NCBI GenBank assembly: GCA_964585545.1
Contig: CAZPDT010000016.1
Location: 1 to 64,000, forward strand
Length of the DNA stretch: 64,000 bases
Direction: 5' to 3'
From: Brumimicrobium sp964585545
GTDB lineage: Bacteria > Bacteroidota > Bacteroidia > Flavobacteriales_D > Crocinitomicaceae
The position numbers and the translations under genes are program-made. A model generated the notes under the pieces. It searched no databases. It saw only the letters and a list, made by a program, of their open reading frames with translations, and was not told the DNA's origin. Each line of letters begins with the position of its first letter. Position 1 is the first letter of the stretch. Shown here piece by piece: positions 35,754 through 45,358 of the stretch.

Positions 35754-38700
35754 ATGAAAAAATTATTACTGGTTTCGCTTCTTGTATTTGGATTTTTGCA
35801 ACAAGGAAATGCGCAAAGGTTCGATTATGAAAAAACATCTAATTTTTTTATTGGACTTAATGTTGGTTCGGTATGGCACACTTCGGATGTTAAGAATGTA
35901 AAAAAACGTTTCCCAATAGGAGGTGGATTTACTCTCGGAGGAACATTTAATCGAGATTATGGTAAATTTTTTACCTATGATTTACATTTGAGATTTTTAA
36001 TGGGCAGCTGGTATGGGCAAGATAGAGACACAACACACGCCATCCAAAATAATTATGCGGTAAACAGTCTATACGATACCTTGGGCTATACCATTCAAAA
36101 TTTTAGAGCAAAACAGCGCAGCATCGATCTTGAGTTTGCTGTTCACTTTAATAGGGTAAAAGAAAGGACAGGAATTGATCCTTATATATTTGGTGGGATT
36201 GGTTTTACCTTTACAAATACAAAAGGAGACTTACTGAAGACAAATAACGCAGGAGAAGAGACTATTTATCCCTATAATGAAAACCCTACAGGAGACCTTA
36301 TTACTAAAAATTACAATACACCATTGGATAAAAACAGTACGGGTGTTTTGTACAAAGATTTTGACGTAAATTTCTTACCCAGTCTAGGGGTTGGGATTGG
36401 ATATTATTTTAATACCCGTTTTTCTGTTGGATTAGAACACAGGACAACCTTTTTTAATGGAGATTATTTTGATGGCACACCATTGAACCAAGATGGAGCA
36501 GAAAGTAAAATTGAGAATGATTTGTTTCACTATACCAGTATATACTTTAAGTGGTACTTCAACAAAGGGAAAGAGCGAAAAGAAGAACAACAAGAAGAAA
36601 CAGAAGAAGCCCAAGTTCCTCCCAGAACACCTGTAACACAGAATCCAGAGCCTTCTCAAGAACCAGCAGTGCAACCACGACCAATAAAAAAGAGGCCACC
36701 TATTGTACAGTTTACAAACCCTTCAAAAAGTCCTTTGAAGACGAATCAATCTACGATTTCTATAATTGCAAAAACAGCCTATGTAAACAGTGCGGATAAC
36801 ATCACCTTTACAATTAATGGAAGGGAGCACAATACGTTTATATTTAATCCTAAAGATGAGGTATTTAGGAGCAATGTTACCCTTAATGTGGGTAAAAATT
36901 TATTCAAAATTGTTGGAGTTAATGCTGATGGAAGTGATTCAGATGCAACGATGGTTATTTATGAACCAAAAAGACCCCAAGACGCCTACCCACCCACTGT
37001 AAATATTGTTGATCCTGGCAGTACACCCTACAATGTGAATCAACTCAATTATGTTGTTAAAGCAGCCATTCACAATGTGAAAGCAAGAAATCAGGTCAAG
37101 GTTACTTTTAATGGACAACCTTTTACGGCATATAGTTTTACGCCAAAGGGAAACATTAATTTTAGTACCAACCTCAATTTAAAATCAGGAATAAATACCC
37201 TCAAGATTGTTGGACAAAATACAGTTGGATCAGCCCAAGATGAAACTGTTCTCATATACACAAGGACACCTGAAGAAGATACAGGTTACCCACCAACAGT
37301 GGAGTTGATTGTACCCAATAAAAACCCATACACTACTTCAAAAACAAGTGTAGATGTTACAGCAAAAATTCAACATGTTCTAAACAATCAACAAATTGAT
37401 GTCATCATTAATGGGGTGAGTACGACCAACTTTAGTTACAACAGTGAAACACAATTGGCAAAGTTCAAGGTGAGTGTTTCTTCTGGCTACAACGATATTA
37501 GAGTAAATGCAAAAAATCCTTATGGAACAGCTAAAGATGAGATGCAAATTATCTATAAACGCGGGTACAATCCCGATGGTAGTAATCTCCCTCCTTTGGT
37601 TTCCATTACTTCACCAAATGTAAATCCATACACCAGTACACAAGAAATTATAACTGTTCATGCAAGGGCGGAACAAGTGAAGAGCAAACAAGATATTGAA
37701 GTGAAAATCAATGGAATTGCAAAGGATAATTATACATTCAATGCTTCAACTGGTGAAATTACAATGAACGTGAACTTATCAGAAGGCAGTAATATTATTA
37801 AAATTGAAGCCTCAAATAATTTTGGAAATGATTCCGATGTTACACAAATTATTTATCGTAAGAAAACACCAAAAGAAAATCCTCCAAAAATAAATATTAT
37901 TACCCCGAATAAAGATCCTTTTACAACCACACACCTCTCAGAAAAAGTGATTGCAAAAGTTGAGAATATAAGTCAGAAAAGTCAAATTGCAGTGGAGTTG
38001 AATGGCAAGAGCATTTCAAACTTCAGCTTTAATAACACAACGAAAGAAATACGTGTTAACGCAGGACTTATTTTGGGAAGCAATACAATAAAAATGACAG
38101 CGACAAATACTACTGGAAATGCATCTGATAATATAGAAATTGTGAGAAAGAAGATTGTGGAAAAAATAGCACCTGAAACCGTTGAACCTCTTCCTTGTGA
38201 TCCTCCTAAAATTCAATTCTTATCGCCCCAGCGTAATGTGCAGACAACTAAAGATAAAACTTTTGAAGTAGTGACGAAATTGCTAAACATTAAAGATAAG
38301 AGTCAAATTACGGTTTTCTTTAACAGTAGGAAAATGACCAATTTTTCTTATGACAACAAAACAGGTATATTGAAACAATCCTTAAACTTACAAGAAGGAA
38401 AATCGATCTATATGATTCGTCTACGAAATGTATGTGGCACTAAAGAGGGAAGAGTAACTTTAAACTATGAACCTCCTACTTGTGGTGTGAACATCATGCT
38501 TGCCAATAGTGACTTTTGTTTGGCAAAACCAGGAGGAGAAGTACATAGGGACGGATTATTAACAAACAATCAATTCCAATATGACGGCTCGGCCAAATTA
38601 GTATACTTTAAAGCAGCTGATAATGGAGTGGCTGTTGTGAACGGTAAAAATTATCCTTTAGTCAAGGGTGTTTACTATCACTTTTTTGGTCAAATAACAG

Positions 38701-39041
38701 TGCACCTTAAAATGGTTAACAATAAATGGCACATTTGTCTTGAGTCTTTAAATAAGCCAAGTTTTGGTACGGGGTCAGATCGTCCAGAATATATTTGTGG
38801 AGAAAGTGTAGAAGACACTTCCAAAGAAGAAACAATTCAAACTGTGCCTAAAATAGAAACAGAGGTTGTTCAGCCCAAAACAAAACTAAAACCCCAAAAG
38901 ACAACCCAACCTAAGACAAGGATACCGACACAGGAAAGTAAGGATGCCCCTAAAACTGATGCGCCCAAGACCCAAGAAGCGCCTTCAAAACCTGCTACAA
39001 GAACAGATAAGCGCACACGACGACCCAAAGGTGGAGGATAA
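35754..39041 (+). CDS. Outer-membrane barrel protein with Ig-like repeats and a basic Pro/Thr-rich tail
   Basis: A 1095-residue protein. The ATG at 35754 gives the signal peptide MKKLLLVSLLVFGFLQQGNA; the earlier in-frame ATG at 35718 would put 12 residues ahead of it. Residues about 20-275 form a beta-barrel-like domain ending FHYTSIYFKWYFNKG. A Glu/Pro linker follows, then six or seven Ig-like repeats of about 85-95 residues, each starting PPxVxIxxPxxxPYxT and holding INGxxxxNFSFN and GxNxIKIxAxN. A cysteine-containing domain (about 905-1010) and a Lys/Thr/Pro tail close the protein. No T9SS tail is seen. It may be an anchor whose repeats reach into the periplasm or outside the cell. Confidence 0.72.
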   Translation: MKKLLLVSLLVFGFLQQGNAQRFDYEKTSNFFIGLNVGSVWHTSDVKNVKKRFPIGGGFTLGGTFNRDYGKFFTYDLHLRFLMGSWYGQDRDTTHAIQNNYAVNSLYDTLGYTIQNFRAKQRSIDLEFAVHFNRVKERTGIDPYIFGGIGFTFTNTKGDLLKTNNAGEETIYPYNENPTGDLITKNYNTPLDKNSTGVLYKDFDVNFLPSLGVGIGYYFNTRFSVGLEHRTTFFNGDYFDGTPLNQDGAESKIENDLFHYTSIYFKWYFNKGKERKEEQQEETEEAQVPPRTPVTQNPEPSQEPAVQPRPIKKRPPIVQFTNPSKSPLKTNQSTISIIAKTAYVNSADNITFTINGREHNTFIFNPKDEVFRSNVTLNVGKNLFKIVGVNADGSDSDATMVIYEPKRPQDAYPPTVNIVDPGSTPYNVNQLNYVVKAAIHNVKARNQVKVTFNGQPFTAYSFTPKGNINFSTNLNLKSGINTLKIVGQNTVGSAQDETVLIYTRTPEEDTGYPPTVELIVPNKNPYTTSKTSVDVTAKIQHVLNNQQIDVIINGVSTTNFSYNSETQLAKFKVSVSSGYNDIRVNAKNPYGTAKDEMQIIYKRGYNPDGSNLPPLVSITSPNVNPYTSTQEIITVHARAEQVKSKQDIEVKINGIAKDNYTFNASTGEITMNVNLSEGSNIIKIEASNNFGNDSDVTQIIYRKKTPKENPPKINIITPNKDPFTTTHLSEKVIAKVENISQKSQIAVELNGKSISNFSFNNTTKEIRVNAGLILGSNTIKMTATNTTGNASDNIEIVRKKIVEKIAPETVEPLPCDPPKIQFLSPQRNVQTTKDKTFEVVTKLLNIKDKSQITVFFNSRKMTNFSYDNKTGILKQSLNLQEGKSIYMIRLRNVCGTKEGRVTLNYEPPTCGVNIMLANSDFCLAKPGGEVHRDGLLTNNQFQYDGSAKLVYFKAADNGVAVVNGKNYPLVKGVYYHFFGQITVHLKMVNNKWHICLESLNKPSFGTGSDRPEYICGESVEDTSKEETIQTVPKIETEVVQPKTKLKPQKTTQPKTRIPTQESKDAPKTDAPKTQEAPSKPATRTDKRTRRPKGGG

Positions 39042-39072
39042 GATTTGGTTTGATAGCGATTTGGACTACTCA

Positions 39073-39144
39073 TTAACCCGAACTATTAATTGCGTTGAGC
39101 TCGCAAGCTCGGTTCATCGATTTTCGTTATGAAAAGCTAAAATG
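39073..39144 (+). repeat. 72-bp dispersed repeat, copy A
   Basis: Starts TTAACCCGAACTATTAATTG, contains GAGCT-CGCA-AGCTC and ends GAAAAGCTAAAATG. It matches the reverse complement of 32799-32870 along its full length. It lies 30 bases after the stop of the barrel/Ig gene. The rest of 39145-39392 shows no gene. Confidence 0.8.
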
Positions 39145-39392
39145 AGCCTGATGGAGTATGTGATTGCGTTTGCAATTTATTAATAACGCAGAAACTCTTT
39201 AGTTTTGACACATCCTCTTCATTTTTTCTCTTTTTTGTGATTTTCTGACATTTTATCAGGAAATCTCTTGGAAAACATCAAAAATGTGTTATATTTTCAT
39301 GTAAATGGGAATATTTTGGACAATAAGCTTCCTCGTATGGTTCTTGTACCATTATAAACCGAATTTAATTTATAAACCAAACAAAAAATAAA

Positions 39393-40196
39393 ATGAAAGT
39401 TTTAATGATTGGTGCTGGAAACATGGGAGGAACCTATGCAGAAGGAATGTCAAAATCACCATTGCTCGGCGGAAGAAAACTCCAAATTTTTGACAAAGAC
39501 CCTGAGAAGCTAAAAGAAATTGGAGAAAAAGGAATACTTGAACCTTTTGATGAACTCAAAGACTGTTTGCCCAAAGCGGACATTGTATTTATTGCAGTTA
39601 AACCCTATCATATTGAAGGATTATTCGAAGAAATGAAACCTTTGATAAGCAACCGGCAAATGTTTGTCTCCTTGATGGCAGGTGTAAAAATAGAAACGAT
39701 TATCGATGGATTAGACGTAACAAAAGTTGTGCGTACAATGCCTAATCTTCCCGCTCAAATAGGAAAAGGTGTAACCTCTTATACAGAATCTAAAGGCGTG
39801 TCTCGACTCGAACTCATAATGGTGCGTAATTTTCTTGACATGACAGGGGATTCTATCCATGTAGAAAATGAAAATTTTATCGATGCCTCAACTGGTATTT
39901 CTGGAAGTGGTCCAGCGTATGTATTTTACTTTATGCAATCTATGCTCGAAGCAGCCAAGAAAATGGGCTTTTCTGATTATGATTCTCGTGTTCTCGTGAG
40001 CAGCACTTTTGAAGGTGCAGTTCAATTGTTTAACGAATCGAATATTACCCCGAAAACATGGATGGATAGGGTTGCTTCTAAAGGAGGGACAACACGAGCT
40101 GCTCTTGACTCCATGGAAGACAATAATATTAAGGAACTTATTAAAGAAGCCGCTTATTCTGCTTTTGACAGAGCTGTTGAATTGGGGAAAGGGTAA
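39393..40196 (+). CDS. proC: Pyrroline-5-carboxylate reductase
   Basis: Last enzyme of proline synthesis: NAD(P)H-dependent reduction of pyrroline-5-carboxylate. The protein is 267 residues, the normal size. The Rossmann motif VLMIGAGNMGGTYAEG is at the N-terminus. VVRTMPNLPAQIGKGVTSY and the dimer-domain signature STGISGSGPAYVFYFMQSM with TWMDRVASKGGTTRAALDSM identify ProC. It is first in a proC-proB-proA order, 23 bases before proB, so the full glutamate-to-proline pathway is one operon. Confidence 0.95.
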   Translation: MKVLMIGAGNMGGTYAEGMSKSPLLGGRKLQIFDKDPEKLKEIGEKGILEPFDELKDCLPKADIVFIAVKPYHIEGLFEEMKPLISNRQMFVSLMAGVKIETIIDGLDVTKVVRTMPNLPAQIGKGVTSYTESKGVSRLELIMVRNFLDMTGDSIHVENENFIDASTGISGSGPAYVFYFMQSMLEAAKKMGFSDYDSRVLVSSTFEGAVQLFNESNITPKTWMDRVASKGGTTRAALDSMEDNNIKELIKEAAYSAFDRAVELGKG

Positions 40197-40219
40197 TTCA
40201 TTAACAAACACATTAAAAA

Positions 40220-40993
40220 ATGCATAAAAAACGTATCGTTGTTAAAGTAGGAACAAACGTGATGACCAACAAAGATAATCGAATTGTAGGACCTGTTCTA
40301 CAAGAATTGGTAAGACAAATTGCCTACTTATATGAAAGAGATATCATTACAGTTTTGGTTTCTTCAGGATCTGTAATTGCAGGAAAAGAAATGCTATCAG
40401 AGAATACCATAAAGGATGAAGACATTAGAAAACAGGTTTATTCAGCTGTTGGACAGCCACGATTAATGCGCCATTACTATAGTATATTCGACCTATTTGG
40501 TATGCGTTGTGCCCAAGTCGTAGCCACAAAACGTGATTTTAGTCCAGGCGCTTACCGAAAAAATATCATTAACTGTTATGAAGGACTCTTGTCTCAGGGA
40601 ATCATTCCTATTGCCAATGAAGATGATGCCACGTCATTACACAACAGTAAGTTTTCAGACAATGATGAATTGGCCAGTTTGGTTGCCGAATTGATTAATG
40701 CCGATAAAATGATTATCTTAAGTGATATTGATGGCTTATACAATGGTGACCCTAAAGATGATGAAACTGAAAAAATAGAAAAAGTAAAGGTGCATGAGAA
40801 TGTTGAACAATATGTGCAAGAATCAACAAAAGAAGAAGGTGAAGGAAGAGGAGGAATGGAGTCCAAATTAAAGATTGCCAAAAAAACCGCAGCTTTAGGT
40901 ATTTCAACAGTTATTGCTCGTGGAAAGACCAATAATGTAATTGTTGATATTATGGATGGAAAGGATATCGGAACACAGTTTCTACCAGAATAA
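40220..40993 (+). CDS. proB: Glutamate 5-kinase (short form without PUA domain)
   Basis: Phosphorylates glutamate to gamma-glutamyl phosphate, the first step to proline. The 257 residues cover only the amino-acid-kinase domain: KKRIVVKVGTNVMT at the N-terminus, VLVSSGSVIAGKE, NEDDATS, FSDNDELASLVAELI, LSDIDGLYNGDPK and GRGGMESKLKIAKK. The C-terminal PUA domain of the E. coli enzyme (about 100 residues) is absent, as in other short ProB proteins. It sits between proC and proA, 39 bases before proA. Confidence 0.94.
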   Translation: MHKKRIVVKVGTNVMTNKDNRIVGPVLQELVRQIAYLYERDIITVLVSSGSVIAGKEMLSENTIKDEDIRKQVYSAVGQPRLMRHYYSIFDLFGMRCAQVVATKRDFSPGAYRKNIINCYEGLLSQGIIPIANEDDATSLHNSKFSDNDELASLVAELINADKMIILSDIDGLYNGDPKDDETEKIEKVKVHENVEQYVQESTKEEGEGRGGMESKLKIAKKTAALGISTVIARGKTNNVIVDIMDGKDIGTQFLPE

Positions 40994-41032
40994 GAGCAGT
41001 ATTTTGAATTTTAATTTAAAAATTTTAAACAA

Positions 41033-42232
41033 ATGAAGTTATTAAGTACAGAAAAGAAGAACAACGTTTTAAGTTCTATGATTGATATTATGAATCAAGA
41101 GCGAGAAACGTTAATTAAAGAAAATAAAAAAGATTTAGAGGCTTTTAATAAAGATGATCAGGCACTTTACGACCGATTGGTTGTAGATGAGACCAAAGTC
41201 GACTCAATGATTCAAGCCATTAAAGAAGTGCGGGCACAAGATGATCCTGTAGGTCAAACCTTGTTCAAAGACACCTTAAAGAATGGACTGGAAATAACAA
41301 ATAAAACAGCACCGTTTGGAACAATTTTAATTATTTATGAATCACGCCCTGATGTTACAATTGAAGCTGCAATGCTGGCTTTTAAAGCCAACAATAAAAT
41401 TTTATTGAAAGGAGGTAAAGAAGCCTACCACAGCAATGTTATACTTGAAAAATTTTGGCACAAAGCCTTAGAGGCAAATGACTTAGATAAGGATTGGATT
41501 TCGTTGCTACAATTAAAACGCGAGGAGACACAAGACTTTTTAAAGAATCCACCAATGAAAATTGATTTGGTAGTGCCGCGTGGAGGAGAAGGATTGATTA
41601 AATTTGTGAAAGAAAATTCCTCAGCAGCAGTTTTGGTAAGTGGACGTGGAAACAATTTTATGTATGTTTCTGATAATGCAGATTGGGAAAAAACCAAAAA
41701 AGTACTCATTAATGCTAAAACAGATAAGACTTCGGCGTGTAATGCATTAGATAATGTTCTAATTGATAAAAATATTCCCGACTTGGAGGTCAAATTGAAA
41801 GACTTACAGAAGACACTCAAAACGTCTATGGTGGATATTGTTGTCGACGAAGAAGTTGGCAAAATTCTTCCTGAAGAAGCTCCAATACCAAGCGAAGACA
41901 GTTGGTATGAAGAATTCCTCGCCATGAAAATACTCTTGGCAGAAACCGATGGAATTGATGATGCCATTCAACGGATTAATAAATATTCTGGAGGACATTC
42001 AACAGTGATTCTTACTGAAAACACCGATGAAGCCCAGAAATTTATGGAGGAAATTGACAGTGCTGCAGTTTTTCACAATGCGTCCACCCGCTTTACCGAT
42101 GGAGGACAAATGGGAGTTGGAGCAGAATTGGCGATTAGTACAGACAAGTTACACCATCGAGGGCCCTTGGGATTGCCTCAACTTGTTACCAATAAATATT
42201 ATGTACGCGGTGACGGGCAAGTTAGAATGTAG
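41033..42232 (+). CDS. proA: Gamma-glutamyl phosphate reductase
   Basis: NADPH-dependent aldehyde-dehydrogenase-fold enzyme that reduces gamma-glutamyl phosphate to glutamate semialdehyde. At 399 residues it has PFGTILIIYESRPDVTIEAA, NKILLKGGKEAYHSN, DLVVPRGGEGLIKFV, the catalytic cysteine in DKTSACNALDNVLI, GGHSTVIL and ASTRFTDGGQMGVGAE. The N-terminal 60 residues are rich in Lys/Asp/Glu but collinear with the family. It is the last gene of proCBA; a hairpin terminator follows 34 bases after the stop. An antisense open frame at 41425-41967 is a shadow. Confidence 0.95.
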   Translation: MKLLSTEKKNNVLSSMIDIMNQERETLIKENKKDLEAFNKDDQALYDRLVVDETKVDSMIQAIKEVRAQDDPVGQTLFKDTLKNGLEITNKTAPFGTILIIYESRPDVTIEAAMLAFKANNKILLKGGKEAYHSNVILEKFWHKALEANDLDKDWISLLQLKREETQDFLKNPPMKIDLVVPRGGEGLIKFVKENSSAAVLVSGRGNNFMYVSDNADWEKTKKVLINAKTDKTSACNALDNVLIDKNIPDLEVKLKDLQKTLKTSMVDIVVDEEVGKILPEEAPIPSEDSWYEEFLAMKILLAETDGIDDAIQRINKYSGGHSTVILTENTDEAQKFMEEIDSAAVFHNASTRFTDGGQMGVGAELAISTDKLHHRGPLGLPQLVTNKYYVRGDGQVRM

Positions 42233-42265
42233 TTAAATATAATATTGTACCTAATATTTTATCCA

Positions 42266-42301
42266 AAAAAGATACTGAAGATAACATCTTTGTATCTTTT
42301 T
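42266..42301 (+). terminator. Intrinsic terminator of the proCBA operon
   Basis: AAAAAGATAC pairs with GTATCTTTTT around a 16-base loop, and the T run continues as TTTTTGGGTTTTT. It lies 34 bases after the proA stop. Confidence 0.7.
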
Positions 42302-42511
42302 GGGTTTTTATCGAGTAAGCAACTTACATGTAGTAAAGCACATGAGCTCTCAGAGTGACATATATCACTTTTTCTAAACTTTATTCCTCGGTAATCTTGT
42401 TGTTTTATTCTTTTTTGTTACCTTACATCAGTTCATTACAAAATGAAGTCTAACAGATTTTCAGTTGACGAATAAAATTGGATATAAACTAAACTATTAA
42501 AATTTAAGATT

Positions 42512-43639
42512 ATGAAACTTATTAAGATAACAACAATTGTTCTTTCATTAATTCTATACCACTTATCATTCGCACAAACTACCGTTGCCGATGGCAATTG
42601 GTCAGATCCTGCTACCTGGGGTGGAACACCTCCAATAATGTCAGGAACTGTAGTCATTAATCATAAGGTTACTTTGGATATTGATTATGCACACAATGCA
42701 GGTGATGTAATAATTAATGGGTCTGGAGAATTAACAGGGAACTCTTCCGCCAGAAATTTTGCAATTAACTTTCCAAGTGGAACTGCTACACTATCTGTAA
42801 TTGGTTCTTTTAATGTTGCTTCAACCCTTTTCAATTCAGGAGGAGCAGCAATAACCAATTCAGGAACTATTGAAGCCGATAGCTTATTGAATAATACTGA
42901 TTTGGTCAATAACCTTGGAGCGACAATTAATGCTTCTCAGTTCATGAACAATACAGGTGGGGCACTCACAAATAATGGGACAATGAATACTTCTAATTTT
43001 TTGAATTTAGACACAGTTTCTAATACAGGGACGATTACTGCGATCGACATGACAAATTCAAAAGGGTTTAACAATTCAGCAACAGGGACAATGACAATAA
43101 CGCACGATTTTTTGAATGCCGATACCATTGTGGCGGGCCCTGCACATCTAATTATTGATGGACGTTTAACCGTTGGACATGATTTTCAAAATGGAATAAG
43201 CCCTGCCACCATAGAAGGTTCAGGTTCAATTTGTGTAGCATTTAATTCATTGAATAGAGGTATTATGAATGGAACATTTGACTTTTGTGACCAAACAGGA
43301 AGTGGAGGTGTTGATTTGAATACTGGAACCATTGCAAGTGGAATAACGACCTGTTTACAACCCTGTACTGTTGGAATCAATGAAGAGAAAAATCTAACTT
43401 TAAATTTTAAAGTTTATCCGAACCCTTTCTCTAAAGAGACGACAATCGAATTGGATCATAACCTGAACAATGCTTCGCTTACTGTTTTGAATTATTTTGG
43501 ACAGACAGTAAAAGAAATCAAAAACATTTCAGGAAATACAATTTCACTTTCACGTGGAAATTTAACGAATGGACTTTACTTTATTCATTTAACAGAAGGG
43601 GACAAGATTATTGCCATTGAAAAATTAGTTATCGAATAA
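42512..43639 (+). CDS. Secreted beta-solenoid-like protein with T9SS type A tail
   Basis: A 375-residue exported protein with signal peptide MKLIKITTIVLSLILYHLSF, cleaved after AQ. Residues 20-55 hold the pattern ADGNWSDPATWGGTPP, seen at the start of many T9SS-exported Bacteroidota proteins. Residues about 60-270 are Asn/Thr/Gly-rich with repeating NxGTIxxxxFxN units (NNGTMNTSNFLN, NTGTITAIDMTN), suggesting a right-handed beta-helix. The last 75 residues, FKVYPNPFSKETTIEL to IIAIEKLVIE, form the type A sorting domain. The ligand is unknown. Confidence 0.82.
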   Translation: MKLIKITTIVLSLILYHLSFAQTTVADGNWSDPATWGGTPPIMSGTVVINHKVTLDIDYAHNAGDVIINGSGELTGNSSARNFAINFPSGTATLSVIGSFNVASTLFNSGGAAITNSGTIEADSLLNNTDLVNNLGATINASQFMNNTGGALTNNGTMNTSNFLNLDTVSNTGTITAIDMTNSKGFNNSATGTMTITHDFLNADTIVAGPAHLIIDGRLTVGHDFQNGISPATIEGSGSICVAFNSLNRGIMNGTFDFCDQTGSGGVDLNTGTIASGITTCLQPCTVGINEEKNLTLNFKVYPNPFSKETTIELDHNLNNASLTVLNYFGQTVKEIKNISGNTISLSRGNLTNGLYFIHLTEGDKIIAIEKLVIE

Positions 43640-43723
43640 AGAAAACATAACTGTACTTCTTATTGTTTATAATTCAGTGTGCACTGGAAAGCATTAAAAT
43701 TATTAATATATAAAGTATACATT

Positions 43724-44161
43724 ATGGAAAAAAGATTTGATACCAATAAACTCGTACCTGAGATATATAATAAAGTATTGGAGCTTGAAAAAAGCATTCA
43801 AGCATCTTCATTAGAAAAAACACATTTAGAGCTCATTAAATTGCGTGCATCACAAATTAACGGTTGTGCATATTGCATTAACATGCATACAGAAGATGCT
43901 TTAAAATTAGGAGAAACAGTGAAGCGAATTGCATTGCTGAATGCGTGGAGAGATACAGACCTATTTTCAGCAGAAGAAAAAGTGATTTTAGCAATGACAG
44001 AAGAAGTCACTTTGATTCATCAAGATGGATTGTCAGATTCAACTTATGATAAAGCATCGAAATACTTTGATAAGGAGTATATTGCCTTAATTATAATGAC
44101 AATCATTACCATCAATGCATGGAACAGAATAGCCATTAGCTCAAAAGAGATTGTGAGATGA
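43724..44161 (+). CDS. AhpD-like carboxymuconolactone decarboxylase family protein
   Basis: A 145-residue all-helical protein. The motif NGCAYCINMHTEDALKLGE near residue 46 holds the CxxC pair and the nearby histidine of AhpD-type peroxidase-related proteins. The end of the conserved region, TIITINAWNRIAISSKE, is also typical. AhpD reduces peroxides or regenerates AhpC; many members of this subgroup have no known substrate. The ATG at 43724 fits the family start; the open frame continues to 43679 with unlike residues. No peroxiredoxin gene is adjacent. Confidence 0.87.
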   Translation: MEKRFDTNKLVPEIYNKVLELEKSIQASSLEKTHLELIKLRASQINGCAYCINMHTEDALKLGETVKRIALLNAWRDTDLFSAEEKVILAMTEEVTLIHQDGLSDSTYDKASKYFDKEYIALIIMTIITINAWNRIAISSKEIVR

Positions 44162-44358
44162 TTTTAGACAAGATTCACAATAAAAAAGTTGTTTCTTCTG
44201 TAATTCTCGAAAAGATAATTTGATACAGAATAACAGTACACTTTTTGTGTATTTTATCGGAATATATGGCATTACTAAATATTTTGTGAAACGAGGTTTA
44301 TATTTCCAAAATAGAATAATGCATTTATCCTAAAAAGTCTGATTTTAAAAGTATAAAT

Positions 44359-44766
44359 ATGAAAAGATTAATTCTATTGATGATTATAATCGGCGGGATT
44401 TTCATAACGAACGGTTGCTGTAAGAAAAAGATGGTAGCAGGGCTAACGGTAACATACGAAAGTGTTCCAGAAGCCACCAATCTCTATGCAATAAAGTTAA
44501 GTTCTGATAATTGGAATAATATTATTGATACACTTGATTTAGGGGTAATTGATAGTTTAAATCAATATACTGTTTTTCTCCCCGTCCCCGTTCAATTTCC
44601 AAATTATATATTGTATTTAGAAAGTAACTCGCAAAAAGACACCATTTCTAACATTTTTTATGAAACAGAAGGTAAAAACTGCAATATGTCGTTGGTTAAT
44701 CTTTCATATAAGCTAAATGGTATTCCAAAAGGTGATTTTAAAATAACTCTTCAATATGAAGAATAA
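44359..44766 (+). CDS. Small lipoprotein, unknown function
   Basis: A 135-residue protein with a lipoprotein signal (MKRLILLMIIIGGIFI, lipobox TNGC) followed by CKKK. The mature part is a single beta-rich domain with alternating strands (LTVTYESVP, YTVFLPVPVQF, YILYLESNS, FKITLQYEE). It ends in Glu-Glu. I recognise no family. The next genes on the strand are also lipoproteins, which suggests a small cluster of envelope proteins, but spacing is large and no operon is evident. Confidence 0.65.
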   Translation: MKRLILLMIIIGGIFITNGCCKKKMVAGLTVTYESVPEATNLYAIKLSSDNWNNIIDTLDLGVIDSLNQYTVFLPVPVQFPNYILYLESNSQKDTISNIFYETEGKNCNMSLVNLSYKLNGIPKGDFKITLQYEE

Positions 44767-44918
44767 ATATTCTATGTGAATATTAATGGTTTTATCAAAC
44801 TCGTTTTCTCAATTTTGGTAACGGCAAAATCCTTAGTTATGCCCAATATTCCTCCTAAAAAGCCTATGAGCTCCATGTTTTAATCACATGTATTTCACAA
44901 AGTAAAGAGTTTTTATGT

Positions 44919-44926
44919 TATATTTG
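44919..44926 (+). promoter_or_regulatory. -7 element upstream of the small lipoprotein at 44984
   Basis: TATATTTG matches TAnnTTTG exactly. A TTTC lies 22 bases upstream as an imperfect -33. The leader to the start codon would be about 50 bases. Confidence 0.45.
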
Positions 44927-44983
44927 GTTCACAAAGTATTTACTATAACCGATTTAATTAACTTGCTTTAAAATGAAAACACT

Positions 44984-45196
44984 ATGACAAGAAGCCCTAT
45001 TACATTAATTTTATTATTCGCGATGAGTAGCTTATTATCATGTTCTATTCCAGACGAGAAAATTACAGAAAATACTAAAAACGATGCTTGCCGACAAGAT
45101 TTATTGGGAGCGCTTTCTACTTTTTCTTCCGATTTAGGTTTGCCAATTCAGATTTCACAAGAGGATGCAACAGCAATTTTTGACCAAAAATCATGA
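44984..45196 (+). CDS. Very small lipoprotein, possibly truncated by a frameshift
   Basis: A 70-residue frame with a lipoprotein signal (MTRSPITLILLFAMSSL, lipobox LLSC) and a short mature part containing NDACRQDLLG and ISQEDATAIFDQKS. It ends at TGA 45194-45196 inside an ATGA overlap with another small frame that continues the coding look. The two together would make a lipoprotein of about 100 residues. Whether this is one frameshifted gene or two coupled ones cannot be settled here. No family is recognised. Confidence 0.5.
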   Translation: MTRSPITLILLFAMSSLLSCSIPDEKITENTKNDACRQDLLGALSTFSSDLGLPIQISQEDATAIFDQKS

Positions 45197-45291
45197 CAAA
45201 ATCCTCCTTTGAGTATGCTAAGCGTAAAAGTGAGCTGTTTTATGTTACAAAAGATGGCTGTTATGCATGCGGGATAAGTACTGGGGCATGA
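45193..45291 (+). CDS. Small frame overlapping the preceding lipoprotein (frameshifted C-terminus or tiny ORF)
   Basis: Thirty-two codons, MTKSSFEYAKRKSELF then YVTKDGCYACGISTGA, begin in the ATGA overlap. The residues look like ordinary protein, with a CxxC-like pair, and fit as the missing end of the 70-residue lipoprotein after a one-base shift. Independent expression is possible by stop-start coupling. Low confidence. Confidence 0.3.
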   Translation: MTKSSFEYAKRKSELFYVTKDGCYACGISTGA

Positions 45292-45358
45292 ACCGTTGCC
45301 TTCACTCTGTTTTGGTCTGTTTTTTGCTGTTTTTTTAAGTACTAAAACCGTATTGCTC

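Noticed and set aside
41425..41967. A 180-codon open frame antisense to proA
   Set aside because: It lies wholly inside a well-conserved gene, is rich in serine and leucine as expected for a reverse-strand shadow, and has no promoter.
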